Shown here: piece by piece, positions 43,953-55,869 of the stretch
Layout: each line of letters begins with the position of its first letter
Position numbering within the stretch: the stretch's first letter is position 1
Origin: Pristionchus mayeri
Taxonomy: Eukaryota > Nematoda > Chromadorea > Rhabditida > Neodiplogasteridae
DNA length: 64,000 bases
Direction: 5' to 3'
Assembly (NCBI GenBank): GCA_036245805.1
Contig: BTRK01000001.1
Span: forward strand, 6,076,001 to 6,140,000
Notes under the pieces: generated by a model
What the model was told of the DNA's origin: nothing
Databases searched by the model: none
The model's input: only the letters and a program-made list of their open reading frames with translations
Made by a program: the position numbers and the translations under genes

Positions 43953-44527
43953 TAATAAGTCCTATATGGTAACATGGAAATCCAGAAAAAATACGCATGA
44001 CAAATCATAAGCAAAATAAAAAAAAGACAATTGTCAGTTCATTTTTCGAAGATGTACACGAAGATGTACGCTCAAAGAAGGATAGAATATCGAAATGCGC
44101 TGGGATGATAGGAGACAATTGAAGGATGTACTGTCCAAGGTCAATAACGTCATCCTCTGATTGAATACATTCGCACTTGTTCGTGAACTGTCAAACCCTG
44201 CCAACGGGTTTGCTCTACCCTCATTCACACAGTTCACATATCATGTTATAGGTCAAATCCTGCTAGCTTCGGGATTGTAATCACTCAACTAGCTGAACCA
44301 GAACAATTATTAACGTTTACATTTCAATTAATCATCAATTAAAGGAGGACAGAAGGCAAAGTTCAACGTTGGACCCTGTCATTACCATGACCTAGCTCCT
44401 CTTAACGACTAAAGGCTCCAAAAAAATACATTAATATCTCTACTCTCATCAGAGTTATGATTAGTTGGCTGGGTGCCATGGACACTTGATGGGCCAACTC
44501 AAATATCTTGAAGTTGTGTTAAAAACT
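43953..44527. other. Intergenic stretch with fragments of the TTAA-MITE family
   Basis: Near 44340 AAAGGAGGACAG, and near 44450 CAGAGTTATGATTAGTTGGC, match interior words of the element at 20773-21172. No gene is seen. Confidence 0.4.
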
Positions 44528-44592
44528 GGTGGGGATCGAACCCGCAACCTTCCGATTACGTGACGGCTGCTCTACCACTGAGCTATCCTACC
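44528..44592 (-). tRNA. tRNA-like relic (pseudo-tRNA or SINE head)
   Basis: The minus strand reads GGTAGGATAGCTCAGTGGTA at the 5' end, with a good A-box and D-arm, and GGTTGCGGGTTCGATCCCCA near the 3' end, with a B-box. The 3' side of the acceptor stem does not pair with GGTAGGA, the T-stem has a mismatch and the anticodon stem does not close to five pairs. So it is not a working tRNA; it is either a decayed gene or the head of a tRNA-derived SINE. Confidence 0.55.
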
Positions 44593-44785
44593 GATGTGTG
44601 TATGCTTCTTAGCTCGCGTTATGATCTTTGGAGAGTGGAACCTCCCTTCTATCGATGTGACTACTTTGCCGAGAGCCCTTCTTTAATACACGCTTTCCAC
44701 ATCGAAGTGTCAAGTAAATGCAATTTCACAATATTGGCAAAAAAAATATAGAAAAAGATATACGCTGGCTGGGTTATTCCTCGCT

Positions 44786-45549
44786 TTATTTATTCCATGT
44801 GAATATAAGCACCATCAGAACGACGGATGCGAATAGCAAAAGAACCGCGAAGAGATTGCGGAAGAAATCGAGCAAACGCCGTTGAAGCGAATCTGAATGC
44901 AATTTTCTACAATTGTATCACATTTATTTACCATTTATCAACAATAATAATATGTTTTTATATATCATAAAGAACTAAAAATGAAATATTTATATATGTT
45001 AAATATTGTGGACACTTCTTTTGTGTTGCAGCCTAAATCGATGTTACTTCTGTCCTAATGTTACTGGTAACATTTTGCATGTACTTACGCTTAGCAATGG
45101 CATCACGTTTCAGATAGTGTTGATTGGATGCATGCGTTACCGAGAGCTATAATGTGATGTTCATATGAAATTAATTCTACAAACGATGACGAACCATAAT
45201 CGCTTTCGATGGTATGTGCTCCAATCTCTCCACATCCAGCTCTTCTCGAGAGGAGAAATGCACCTTGTGCGGAATCGCTGTTTCTTCGACAGTTTGCAGG
45301 GCTCTGAGGTATGCAATATAGTTTAAAATTGAAAATAATGCGAGTAAAGAAACTGCAAACCTGGGAGAAGAAAAGCTTTCGGCGTAAGGGATACAGGCGA
45401 TGGGCTGGTGTTTCTTCTCCAATGGAGGGGCTGGAATGGACGATATGCTTAAGGCAACCATGCCGGGATGAGATGCTGGCAAGCTCTTCGTGTTTATATT
45501 CCCAGCGATACTGTTCGAGATCTTTTGACGGTGTGTATTCATGGCTCAC
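44786..45549 (-). CDS. Probable small tail-anchored membrane protein
   Basis: The first part (ATG at 45549 or 45542) is open for about 120 codons and includes ALQTVEETAIPHKVHFSSRE and EELDVERLEHIPSKAIM. A possible 57-bp intron, a multiple of three, can be kept or spliced without losing the frame. A final exon at 44786-44892 after a TTCAG-type acceptor reads LQRRLLDFFRNL, then FAVLLLFASVVLMVLIFTW, then NK and TAA. That is one hydrophobic segment next to the C-terminus, as in tail-anchored proteins. AATAAATAAA overlaps the stop. The middle exon structure is unresolved and I do not recognise the family. Confidence 0.45.
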
Positions 45550-45867
45550 ACAAGCCTAGGGATCACTCTCTTCATTTGTCATGCTCTTTCGAAGGCAGAG
45601 GGAGGAGAGATGGGGAGGCGATGAGACCCCTGTCAGACCCCTCTGCTCTTCCGGCCATGAAATAGATGTGTCTTCACCAGAACTCTCTTCACCCTACGTG
45701 CTCTCTTGCATTTCTGACCGACGAGAAAACACTCTGACAGAAGAGTGTCGTGCGAGTCGATCCCTACTATGAAGCCAGCGGAATCTATGTTTATCTTTGT
45801 ATGCTCTCTCACTTTTTTCTAGCCTGTGAGAGATTGTGAAACATGAGGAGAGTCAGATAGTGTTTAA

Positions 45868-46520
45868 CGGAAGAGGCTGATGTGTGCATCCAAAAACGGC
45901 GATCAACGAAGCACGAAGTCCCTTTATCAGCGTGATCACATTCCTGACACTTCCGAAATACACGCATAGATCAAACGCTTATTACTATTTTGAAAAGCGT
46001 TCCATGCACATGCTAAAACAATTAATTGAAAGACCGGAAATACGATTAAACCAAAATATGACACCCTCTGACCCCTCAGATCCATGAAACAGGCTGAAGA
46101 GTGTGATGTGTGCATCCAAAAACGATCAACGAAGCACGATGTCCCTTTATCAGCGTGATCAAGTTCCGGATACTTCCGAAATACACTCAGAGATCAAACC
46201 CTTACACTGGTCTTTAGAATTCACAAAATGCACTAGCCTTACAAATTCTCAGAAATTATGAAAACAATGATCTAAAAACGATTAATTTGTCTTTGATTTA
46301 TTCTTTGAATGTGAAACCTTTGTAGACGATTGCAACGACAGCACAATCTTTGGGCGGGAGGCCCGGTTGATGAAATGAAGCATTTCACATTCTATGAAAT
46401 CAGCGGAAGACTATGATGTGTGCCGTAAAAACGGCGATCACCAAATCATAATGTATCTTATCAGCTTGTTCACATTCCAGATACTTCCAAAATACATTTA
46501 AAGATCAAACGCTTAGAGCA
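45868..46520. repeat. Three diverged copies of a block of about 110 bp
   Basis: GATGTGTGCATCCAAAAACG, then AACGAAGCACGA, CCCTTTATCAGCGTGATC, ACTTCCGAAATACAC and AGATCAAACGCTTA occur at about 45868-45990 and 46100-46205, and in weaker form at 46408-46520. The ACTTCCGAAATACGC phrase also appears near 31030. 45550-45867 before it is GA/CT-rich DNA without a gene. Confidence 0.65.
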
Positions 46521-46696
46521 CAAGCATTGCTCACTTCATGCACAATCCTATAGAAGTCATTGAAACAAGAGAAAAAGGCCATTACGGCAAATTAGATCTT
46601 GCAGTGTTCTACCTCGATGTGAACACATGACATCGAAGCTTCATATTTTATGTTTTGAAGGGAATATTTGGTTAATTATTTGGTTAATGGTGGAAC

Positions 46697-49600
46697 ATCT
46701 CCATTTTACAAGACCAATAAGTAGAGCACGTAATAGCTTTCAACTCGCTCTCATACATGTATCCACGTTCGCAGTTTAAGAGATCTGTGACGACAACAGT
46801 ACGCAAAAATACACAAAAATAATTGTTCTGCTGATGCTTTGACCGATAAGAGTCGAAACAGTTAATCGTAAGAGTCACTTCCTTCTATCGCTCATTGAGC
46901 GTTGGCGAAGGTAAAGGTGCTTCGATGTCGTAATAGTCATCATTGTTAAGAGTCATTGTGAAGACGACGACAACGAAAAAAAACAACGACAACGAAGGGA
47001 GAGGCAGACCGGCATTGAAGATCGGGAGCTGAAATAATCGAGCAGGGCAACTACTGTATGGATCCCCTTCAACACGAGTCGCCGCCCCCCCCCCCCCCCC
47101 CGCGGGTTAGCCTAGAACTCGATGGAGAGATGATCTGAGAAGAACCATGTGCGCCCACTGGCGGTATGCAACGACCGAAGAATTGCGACCTATCATCATC
47201 CAGTGTTAACGCTTGAAATGATAAATATTGATTGATTGATTGCAGACCGGCTTGAGGGGACTATTCATTCCTCCCTATTATGAAGTAGCCAGGAAATGGA
47301 AACAATAAGATACGTAAAATAGTTTAAGATCGATTTGCTTTGATGGTTTTTTCATACATTTATACAGCAGAGTAAACAATTGTGGGATTGTGGCAACATG
47401 GGTCTTCTGAGAGAATGCATGAAAAACGGACCCCTCGCGGAACCAGGAGCCCCAACTTTCAGCAGTATCCCCGATATATTTATGCCAAAGTATATTGGGG
47501 ACAAGAAAACTTTTGACGTTGGCCGTTTTTTACAGAACCGGCTTTTAGGCATTTTCCGGTTTCGGGACCGGCTCTGTCATATTTCAGCTCCCAGATGAGC
47601 TACAAGGATTACATTGAGCTCAAAATGTGCGGACAATTATTTCCAACAACTTTTATGTTAGCGAGGAAATCCTACGTCTTCATCTTCATATAGAAAATTT
47701 GAAAAATGTGAATCCAAGACCGGAAAATAATTCCCACCGGCTTTGGAACCCCACCTTTCTCCCACTTTTCGTTGTAGATTTGAATTCACCGATATCGAGT
47801 TACTCTAGAAAAATTAAAGTCTGGTTCTGGTAGGGGTACCTTAAGCGTCTAGAATGCTGTGGCGGACAATGCATTGTGGGTAGATCAGTTTGCGATCAAA
47901 CTTCATGGGTGGCTAAGACGTCGTTCCCAAAAATCCTGAAGTTTCGAAAAGTACTGGTCCGTCTCTTCGTGATGAAGCTCAGTTACGGTAGACTTAGTAA
48001 CCTTTCGCTGAAATAATTCATTGTATAATAAAGAGACAAATAAAAACGCACGTTCGAATTACCAATATCAAACATTGCGGAAACCAAGGGTAGTTTCCTG
48101 AATATTTCACACTTGTATATTTTACTGGAATTATGTATTCATAACTTACCTAAATTCTCTGAATATTCGATCACTGCCAATAATTGTGCAAATTGTGAGG
48201 GAGAATGATAAGCTAACATGAAATAACATTTGAAAAATGAATGAAATAACATTTGAATGAAAAATATAGGAGCTGACATCACTATTCCCAGATCGAAGAA
48301 CGCATAGGCTATGTTTCGAATCAGGTACCATTCGGTTGGGCCGTACCTTTAATACACTAATGAAATCAACCATAATATGGCATCATTGTATGATTTTGTA
48401 ACATCACCATTCGATGACTTCGGAGGATCAGGCTGTGCAATAATTTGCAAACTTACAACTTCATGGCAAGTCCTGCTGTACCAATGGAACTGGAAACGAC
48501 GCCGGTCAGCGCAAGCTTGAACATATACTGTAAGTACGCATATACATTGATTCGAGAGCAGTGTAGGGATGAATATGAAATTTATGTATGTCTCCATCAT
48601 GCGTACTAATCGCCCGCCATATCTTCATCTTAATCGTCCGCCTAACCGACGCAACAGCACGCATCACATAGCGAAGCCATGCCTAATTTGCATACCGTCA
48701 TAACTTCAACATTCTCATTAACTTGGAAAGCTCGCGAAACGGAGTAGAAGTCTATAGAAGGTCCTGAAATAAAACATTATTGGGATGAAATATATTCGCA
48801 TATGAAGTTCTTGCAAACGTTTTTTACAGATACACCGACAGGGGAACTGTTAAAACAAAATTGAATTAAATTGAAAACAACATTGAAATCTTAGAATACT
48901 TCTTACCCTGCGAAATTTTGTTCATCATGCGCAAATTGTGTAAATATGTTTGTATGAACAACTAAATCAAGGTATTGAAAGATTAAACAAATTGATAAAC
49001 ACACCGTTACGGAAATAGCACCCATCGCTCCAAATAATATGAAGGTTAGCGTGTTTGTGATACGTTCTTAGCAGGTGGAACATTGAATATAATTCACTAT
49101 ATTATAAATAAGCATACCTGTGCATTCTAACCAGGCAATTGTAAATGCGGGTACGATGTTCGACGTTTCAATAAATAAAGGCACCTCAAAGTCGTCGAAA
49201 TAAAAAAAAAACTCAAAATTGTTTTAATTATTAAAAAAAAAAAATAATATCACTATGTTTATAATTTTCGATGTGCAATAATCAATATTGAATTATCATA
49301 CCAATAATGTTGAGGGAGGTGCCGGTTCGTACCATTTCCAATAATGAGTTGCAATGAATCGCTCGAAAGCAAAGGACCAAGATCTGTGTTGATATAAGTC
49401 ATATTATAATTTTGTAAAACCTTACATTGAACAGAAGTATCCTAGAATTGCATTTCGGACTACTTCGGTCCAGAATAAGAGTGCATCATCCCCTTAAAAA
49501 TAGTTTGCAGTGACATAATTCACAAAATCAAAACAAATGTAAAATGGTCTGGTTCTCATCATTTTTTTGCACACTCTCTCACAGGAAGCGAGAGAACTTG

Positions 49601-50704
49601 CAAACAGAATCAGAAGATTGCTCGAACCAACTCGAAATTGGTATATCATTGAGTTCATAGTGTAGTAGGATAATCCGGGTGCAAGTTTGAATTATGCCGT
49701 AAAAGAATGCACATGACAGTTGAATGCGGAAGTTTCGATGCAGCACCGCTGTAAATTCCATTTGGAATAATTGCATTCTAACTTCCTCAAGCCTGTTCGC
49801 AAAATTGCACAACAAATGAACGGTTGCAGGAGAGATGTACATAGGTATAAGGCGATCTGTAATCATTTGTGTGTTACAAAATTTCATAATGAAGATTATT
49901 TTAACCCACCTCGAGCGATATGATCCCATAGAAAATAAGAGGCGCTTTATTGAAATCAGTTGAGTTGAGCTTGACAAAATGATGATGAAGCTCCGACATT
50001 TTATTTTTGGAATCTTCAAAATTCAGAATCGAACTCTTGTCCATATTTCAAAGATTTTACATAATTTTCTATAAAAACAGTTCAAAATCTTGATCGTTCA
50101 AAGAATTAGTGAATCGATTAAATCAGATTAGCGAGGTAAAGCAACGATATAGAACAATAAAAACAGATACAAAACCGCAGAAACAATAAAGCTCATATAC
50201 GTGTCATGCTGTATTCGTTCTACCCCATAGCTATAAAACACCTGCAAATGCGCCTTATAGGCATGTATTGTTTTTCGGTTTCCATGGTTTTTTGATGTCC
50301 AGCCGTCATTGCATTATAACTGAGCAGATAAAGCGGAGACTGCTAATAAATCGCAGAAATAGCATTCCCGCAAAACGTGGGTAACAGCAAATAAAAGTTG
50401 GTAGCAAGGCTTTCGAGCAGTGAAACGATTACAGTTGCATTTAACAATTTACACTATTTTGTTCGTTTTGTAATTATAAAAAGCGGAAGTATGTGTGTTT
50501 ATTTCGAAATTGAACGATTCCCACTGATATCTAGATTTGTCTGCAAAAGTTTGACTTCGTTAGAAGCACAATAAGAATAACTCAAACTCTTTTGTGAATT
50601 CCCTCAAGCTATGACGTTCCATTTATGACCTCTACACTTCTTTAATATTGGCCAAGCAGGAGGCGGCAATTTGAATTTTCGAATATCCATGACTCCGTGC
50701 ACAA
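46697..50704. repeat. Left arm of a giant inverted duplication
   Basis: This arm is the reverse complement of 52534-57821, with a few substitutions and small indels in the gene-bearing part (47844-50704 against 52534-55388). It lacks a counterpart of 55389-56702: at about 47843 CTTAAGCG joins straight to TCTAGAATGCTG. It carries the minus-strand receptor gene 47903-50044, half of a palindromic MITE (47340-47843) and a run of about 16 C near 47087. Confidence 0.92.
47903..50044 (-). CDS. 7TM chemoreceptor gene (sre/srab-like), left copy
   Basis: Near-identical inverted copy of the gene at 53191-55331. The ATG at 50044 opens MDKSSILNFEDSKNKMS, then PLIFYGIISLE at the first exon end. Later come VLHRNFRI, an exon with AFERFIATHYWKWYE after a hydrophobic segment, a helix GAMGAISVTVCLSICLIF, YSVSRAFQVNENVEVM, a helix FKLALTGVVSSSIGTAGLA and the tail ETDQYFSKLQDFWERR, with the stop at 47903-47905. 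The Glu-Arg plus distant Tyr-Glu pattern after the third helix is typical of the sra/srab/sre group. These are neuronal ciliary receptors for environmental chemicals. Phases of the second and third exons do not fully agree, in both copies alike. Confidence 0.7.
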
Positions 50705-50721
50705 TCTTGCACCATCCATAC

Positions 50722-52359
50722 CTTTAACGCTTCCAATATCGATTTGGGATCGAGAATGAGTCCAGGGAAGTCCAAATTTTCATAACGTGCCAGATTCGAA
50801 ACAAAGTTTGTTCCAGGATTGAATCTGCGAATCTAAATAAACAGTTATTGGAAATATTTAGCGTGCACACGTATGGTACTATCCGTGTAGAAACGGTCTG
50901 CGATTATGTAAATCAATATATCAAAATAGTCACCATTTTTGCAACATCTTTTGTATATGCAATGCTCAGATCCGAAGATGGATAGTTTGCGAGAAAATTC
51001 GCATCAAGATGCTCCCATGGGAATTTGGGAAGAGAGAGGACGATTCGGCTAGGGTTCATTGATGCCATGAACTGTGTAAACCCGAAAGTAGTTATATAAA
51101 TCTTTCTCGATCATTAGCTTACTTGTCCAAATTAAGATTATCATCAAAAGGAGTGTTGCACAGATTCAGTCCATATTCCAATACTTTCCCGTTGAGAAGC
51201 GGAAGCATCTGATCGATAAAACCATCGTCGATAGGAATCTGGAAATCAATATATAAGAACAAATGTGGTCGAACTGATAGGGAAGGAATGCGTAGACAAA
51301 CTGACATTGATTAATGTGAGAGAATTCATCGACGAATCTTTCAATCATCTTATAATATTGAGCAGGGAGAGATTGATTTGTGCGACAGTCTGAACACGTG
51401 CACTGAAAACATCTGATTATACAAACCCACGCAAGGGACTTAGCGAGCATTTTTTTTCGTTATCCAACGTGCTATCTCATATTTCTGAGAGTCACATCTT
51501 GACAAGTCAACCCTTATACAAACATTTCCAATAGTTCTTGAATATGAACTAGAATCAACACCAAAGCTCACTATCGGTTCGTCGTATCCCATGTAATCTT
51601 CTGGGTAGAATTCTCCTTCTTCTTCACTTTTCGTAATTGTGCCCTCCCCTTCAAACTCCGACCCACATTCATCGTCTTCCCATTCGAGAGTATGCACATA
51701 TCGATCGCCGAAATCGAGCGTAACCTCGAGACCGGAGCAATTCTGAAATAAAATTTTCTACGATTTCGAAACTGTAAAAATGCATACCCTCTTGAGCACT
51801 AATTGTTGTCCATATCTCTTACGTTTCTTGCACATAACTCTAGCCAACCGATGAATTCTTGTGCTTACTAACGTAAGCTCCGTGAGATGTTTTCTGGGAA
51901 CACGAATATTGATTTTTTTTCTTAAGATCATCTTCGATAGACAAAACACATTTGGTAACATTTGCTGACAATTTGCAGAGACTAACCTCTTAAGATACGA
52001 AAATATGGAGAGAATGCAATCATCTGGTAGTTGAGATAGATGATCCTGAAGTAAGATATGAGCATCCCCTTGAAGTAAGAAATCCGCATCCACTTAGATA
52101 ATTTCAGATCTTTGCTTTGCTTTCTCGAGGTCAGAAAATGCACAATAGGAAAGCGCGTTTTCCGAATTGTCGCCAGTAGTGGAAATTACGTGAAACGGAC
52201 GTTACTTAGACAACAATACAATTTTCGAATACTCCTTACTTCTTTGGGTAACCGCACCACTGGCTTTGGTGTCAGTCGTGCAAAGTAGCTATCGATTCTA
52301 CGACTTCCCACAGTCTTCTTGACCTTCTTTTGCGCTTTTGGTTTGAACGGATGACCCAT
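50722..52359 (-). pseudogene. F-box family member, truncated and with broken splice sites
   Basis: Exon 1 is 52240-52359 (MGHPFKPKAQKKVKKTVGSR). The F-box exons are 51987-52045 (DHLSQLPDDCILSIFSYLK) and 51788-51893 (HLTELTLVSTRIHRLARVM). The next is 51572-51742 (acidic, then FYPEDYMGYDEPI); further exons continue to 50722-50832 (RRFNPGTNF, then GLILDPKSILEALK). Three defects: an 11-bp deletion near 51315 breaks the frame at the end of the DCRTNQSLPAQYY exon; the acceptor near 51092 reads TTCGGG instead of TTCAGG; and the last two exons known from 18482-18855 are missing because the inverted duplication starts 18 bp past the last visible exon. F-box proteins link substrates to SCF ubiquitin ligases. 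Confidence 0.78.
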
Positions 52360-53190
52360 TTGTAGTTTATACCTGAACAATTTCAAGAAAATAACTGCCG
52401 AAGTATAGCTAACATGGCACGGGATATGTTTCACAAAGTAAAGGCTAAGCAAATGTAAAAAAAAAACAAATGAATAAATGACGACGCGCGAGCGTTAAAT
52501 TCGAATGAACACCTCGAAGTCCCGCCATTTGTGCACGGAGTCATGGATATTCGAAAATTCAAATTCCCGCCTCCTGCTTGGCCAATATTAGAGAAGTGTA
52601 GAGGTCATAAATGGAACGTCATAGCTTGAGGGAATTCACAAAAGAGTTTGAGTTATTCTTATTGTGCTTCTAACGAAGTCAAACTTTGGCAGACAAATCT
52701 AGATATCAGTGGGAATCGTTCAATTTCGAAATAAACACACATACTTCCGCTTTATATAATTACAAAACGAGCAAAATAGTGTAAATTGTTAAATGCAACT
52801 GTAATCGTTTCACTGCTCGAAAGCCTTGCTACCAACTTTTATTTGCTGTTACCCACGTTTTGCGGGAATGCTATTTCTGCGATTTATTAGCAGTCTCCGC
52901 TTTATCTGCTCAGTTATAATGCAATGACGGCTGGATATCAAAAAACCATGGAAACCGAAAAACAATACATGCCTATATAAGGCGCATTTGCAGGTGTTTT
53001 ATAGCTATGGGGTAGAACGAATACAGTCTGACACGTATATGAGCTTTATTGCTTCTGCGGTTTTGTATCTGTTTTTATTGCTCTATATCGTTGCTTTACC
53101 TCGCTAATCTGATTTAATCGATTCACTAATTCTTTGAACTATCAAGATTTTGAACTGTTTTTATAGAAAATTATGTAAAATCTTTGAAAT

Positions 53191-55331
53191 ATGGACAAGA
53201 GTTCGATTCTGAATTTTGAAGATTCCAAAAATAAAATGTCGGAGCTTCATCATCATTTTGTCAAGCTCAACTCAACTGATTTCAATAAAGCGCCTCTTAT
53301 TTTCTATGGGATCATATCGCTCGAGGTGGGTTAAAATAATCTTCATTATGAAATTTTGTAACACACAAATGATTACAGATCGCCTTATACCTATGTACAT
53401 CTCTCCTGCAACCGTTCATTTGTTGTGCAATTTTGCGAACAGGCTTGAGGAAGTTAGAACGCAATTATTCCAAATGGAATTTACAGCGGTGCTGCATCGA
53501 AACTTCCGCATTCAACTGTCATGTGCATTCTTTTACGGCATAATTCAAACTTGCACCCGGATTATCCTACTACACTATGAACTCAATGATATACCAATTT
53601 CGAGTTGGTTCGAGCAATCTTCTGATTCTGTTTGCAAGTTCTCTCGCTTCCTGTGAGAGAGTGTGCAAAAAAATGATGAGAACCAGACCATTTTACATTT
53701 GTTTTGATTTTGTGAATTATGTCACTGCAAACTATTTTTAAGGGGATGATGCACTCTTATTCTGGACCGAAGTAGTCCGAAATGCAATTCTAGGATACTT
53801 CTGTTCAATGTAAGGTTTTACAAAATTATAATATGACTTATATCAACACAGATCTTGGTCCTTTGCTTTCGAGCGATTCATTGCAACTCATTATTGGAAA
53901 TGGTACGAACCGGCACCTCCCTCAACATTATTGGTATGATAATTCAATATTGATTATTGCACATCGAAAATTATAAACATAGTGAAATTATTTTTTTTTT
54001 TTATAATTAAAACAATTTTGAGTTTTTTTTTTATTTCGACGACTTTGAGGTGCCTTTATTTATTGAAACGTCGAACATCGTACCCGCATTTACAATTGCC
54101 TGGTTAGAATGCACAGGTATGCTTATTTATAATATAGTGAATTATATTCAATGTTCCACCTGCTAAGAACGTATCACAAACACGCTAACCTTCATATTAT
54201 TTGGAGCGATGGGTGCTATTTCCGTAACGGTGTGTTTATCAATTTGTTTAATCTTTCAATACCTTGATTTAGTTGTTCATACAAACATATTTACACAATT
54301 TGCGCATGATGAACAAAATTTCGCAGGGTAAGAAGTATTCTAAGATTTCAATGTTGTTTTCAATTTAATTCAATTTTGTTTTAACAGTTCCCCTGTCGGT
54401 GTATCTGTAAAAAACGTTTGCAAGAACTTCATATGCGAATATATTTCATCCCAATAATGTTTTATTTCAGGACCTTCTATAGACTTCTACTCCGTTTCGC
54501 GAGCTTTCCAAGTTAATGAGAATGTTGAAGTTATGACGGTATGCAAATTAGGCATGGCTTCGCTATGTGATGCGTGCTGTTGCGTCGGTTAGGCGGACGA
54601 TTAAGATGAAGATATGGCGGGCGATTAGTACGCATGATGGAGACATACATAAATTTCATATTCATCCCTACACTGCTCTCGAATCAATGTATATGCGTAC
54701 TTACAGTATATGTTCAAGCTTGCGCTGACCGGCGTCGTTTCCAGTTCCATTGGTACAGCAGGACTTGCCATGAAGTTGTAAGTTTGCAAATTATTGCACA
54801 GCCTGATCCTCCGAAGTCATCGAATGGTGATGTTACAAAATCATACAATGATGCCATATTATGGTTGATTTCATTAGTGTATTAAAGGTACGGCCCAACC
54901 GAATGGTACCTGATTCGAAACATAGCCTATGCGTTCTTCGATCTGGGAATAGTGATGTCAGCTCCTATATTTTTCATTCAAATGTTATTTCATTCATTTT
55001 TCAAATGTTATTTCATGTTAGCTTATCATTCTCCCTCACAATTTGCACAATTATTGGCAGTGATCGAATATTCAGAGAATTTAGGTAAGTTATGAATACA
55101 TAATTCCAGTAAAATATACAAGTGTGAAATATTCAGGAAACTACCCTTGGTTTCCGCAATGTTTGATATTGGTAATTCGAACGTGCGTTTTTATTTGTCT
55201 CTTTATTATACAATGAATTATTTCAGCGAAAGGTTACTAAGTCTACCGTAACTGAGCTTCATCACGAAGAGACGGACCAGTACTTTTCGAAACTTCAGGA
55301 TTTTTGGGAACGACGTCTTAGCCACCCATGA
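53191..55331 (+). CDS. 7TM chemoreceptor gene (sre/srab-like), right copy
   Basis: Exons that can be placed: 53191-53325 (MDKSSILNFEDSKNKMS to FYGIISLE), one from 53379 reaching about 53630 with VLHRNFRIQLSCAFFYG and CTRIILLHYEL, 53743-53809 (FWTEVVRNAILGYFCS), 53852-53933 (AFERFIATHYWKWYEPAPPS), a part ending at 54116 (NIVPAFTIAWLECT), a part ending at 54327 with a long helix, a part ending at 54538 (YSVSRAFQVNENVEVMT), about 54700-54781 (LFKLALTGVVSSSIGTAG), about 54890-55080 (EWYLIRNIAYAFFDLGIVM) and 55226-55331 (TELHHEETDQYFSKLQDFWE, stop 55329-55331). This gives about seven hydrophobic helices. Frame continuity between 53379 and 53743 needs a very short intron or an error. It faces away from its twin at 47903-50044. 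Confidence 0.72.
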
Positions 55332-55740
55332 AGTTTGATCGCAAACTGATCTACCCACAATGCATTGTCCGCCACAGCATTCTAGATCGACAGAAAAGGG
55401 AGCTGGATCGAACTGCAACCAGGGAACTTGAAATCCTATTGAAACATAAAATCTCCCTCTACGAATCTTCCACTCGAGTCACGAAATTTATTAGGCGGAT
55501 GTATGTTTCACTTCACCTATGAGAAGCAAAAGTGGTCAGATTGATCAAATTGGCGAATTGCTTTTGTGTTTCAGAGCGTTACTATATACCGAAGTGCATT
55601 CAAATAGCCTATTCCCGCATTTTGCAGTTCGGGGGTTTTGCGGGGAAATTCAAAATCTTAATCCCGTTGTCTACCCTGTTCTGGAGAGAACAATGGGGGT
55701 CAGAACGCTGTGCCGCGCCTATAGGAGGGTAGACATGCTA
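55328..55740 (+). pseudogene. Possible receptor C-terminal fragment, right arm only
   Basis: 55328-55501 reads RQKRELDRTATRELEILLK and SSTRVTKFIRRM before GTATGT; after a TTTCAG acceptor 55577-55740 reads HFAVRGFCGEIQNLNPVVYP, then VLERTMGVRTLCRAYRR and a stop. The NPVVYP plus basic tail looks like the end of a seventh helix of a GPCR. It may be the remains of a second receptor gene, or an alternative 3' end. The left duplication arm lost most of it. Confidence 0.4.
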
Positions 55741-55869
55741 TGATGATGTAATTTTTCGAATTACAATTGAAAAATGTGCTCGATTTGTGCGAACACTGTA
55801 GATTACAGTAAACTATCGATTTACTCCCAACCCGACCCATGGTATAAACTGCAGGTATTCGTGCAAGTA

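Noticed and set aside
44528..44592. A functional tRNA gene
   Set aside because: The acceptor stem does not pair and the anticodon stem is not closed; kept only as a tRNA-like relic.
46684..46878. Similar frames containing NCERGYMYESELKAITCSTY at 46684-46878 (minus) and 57644-57865 (plus)
   Set aside because: They are the same sequence in the two duplication arms, short, without splice signals or family features; similarity reflects duplication, not coding constraint.
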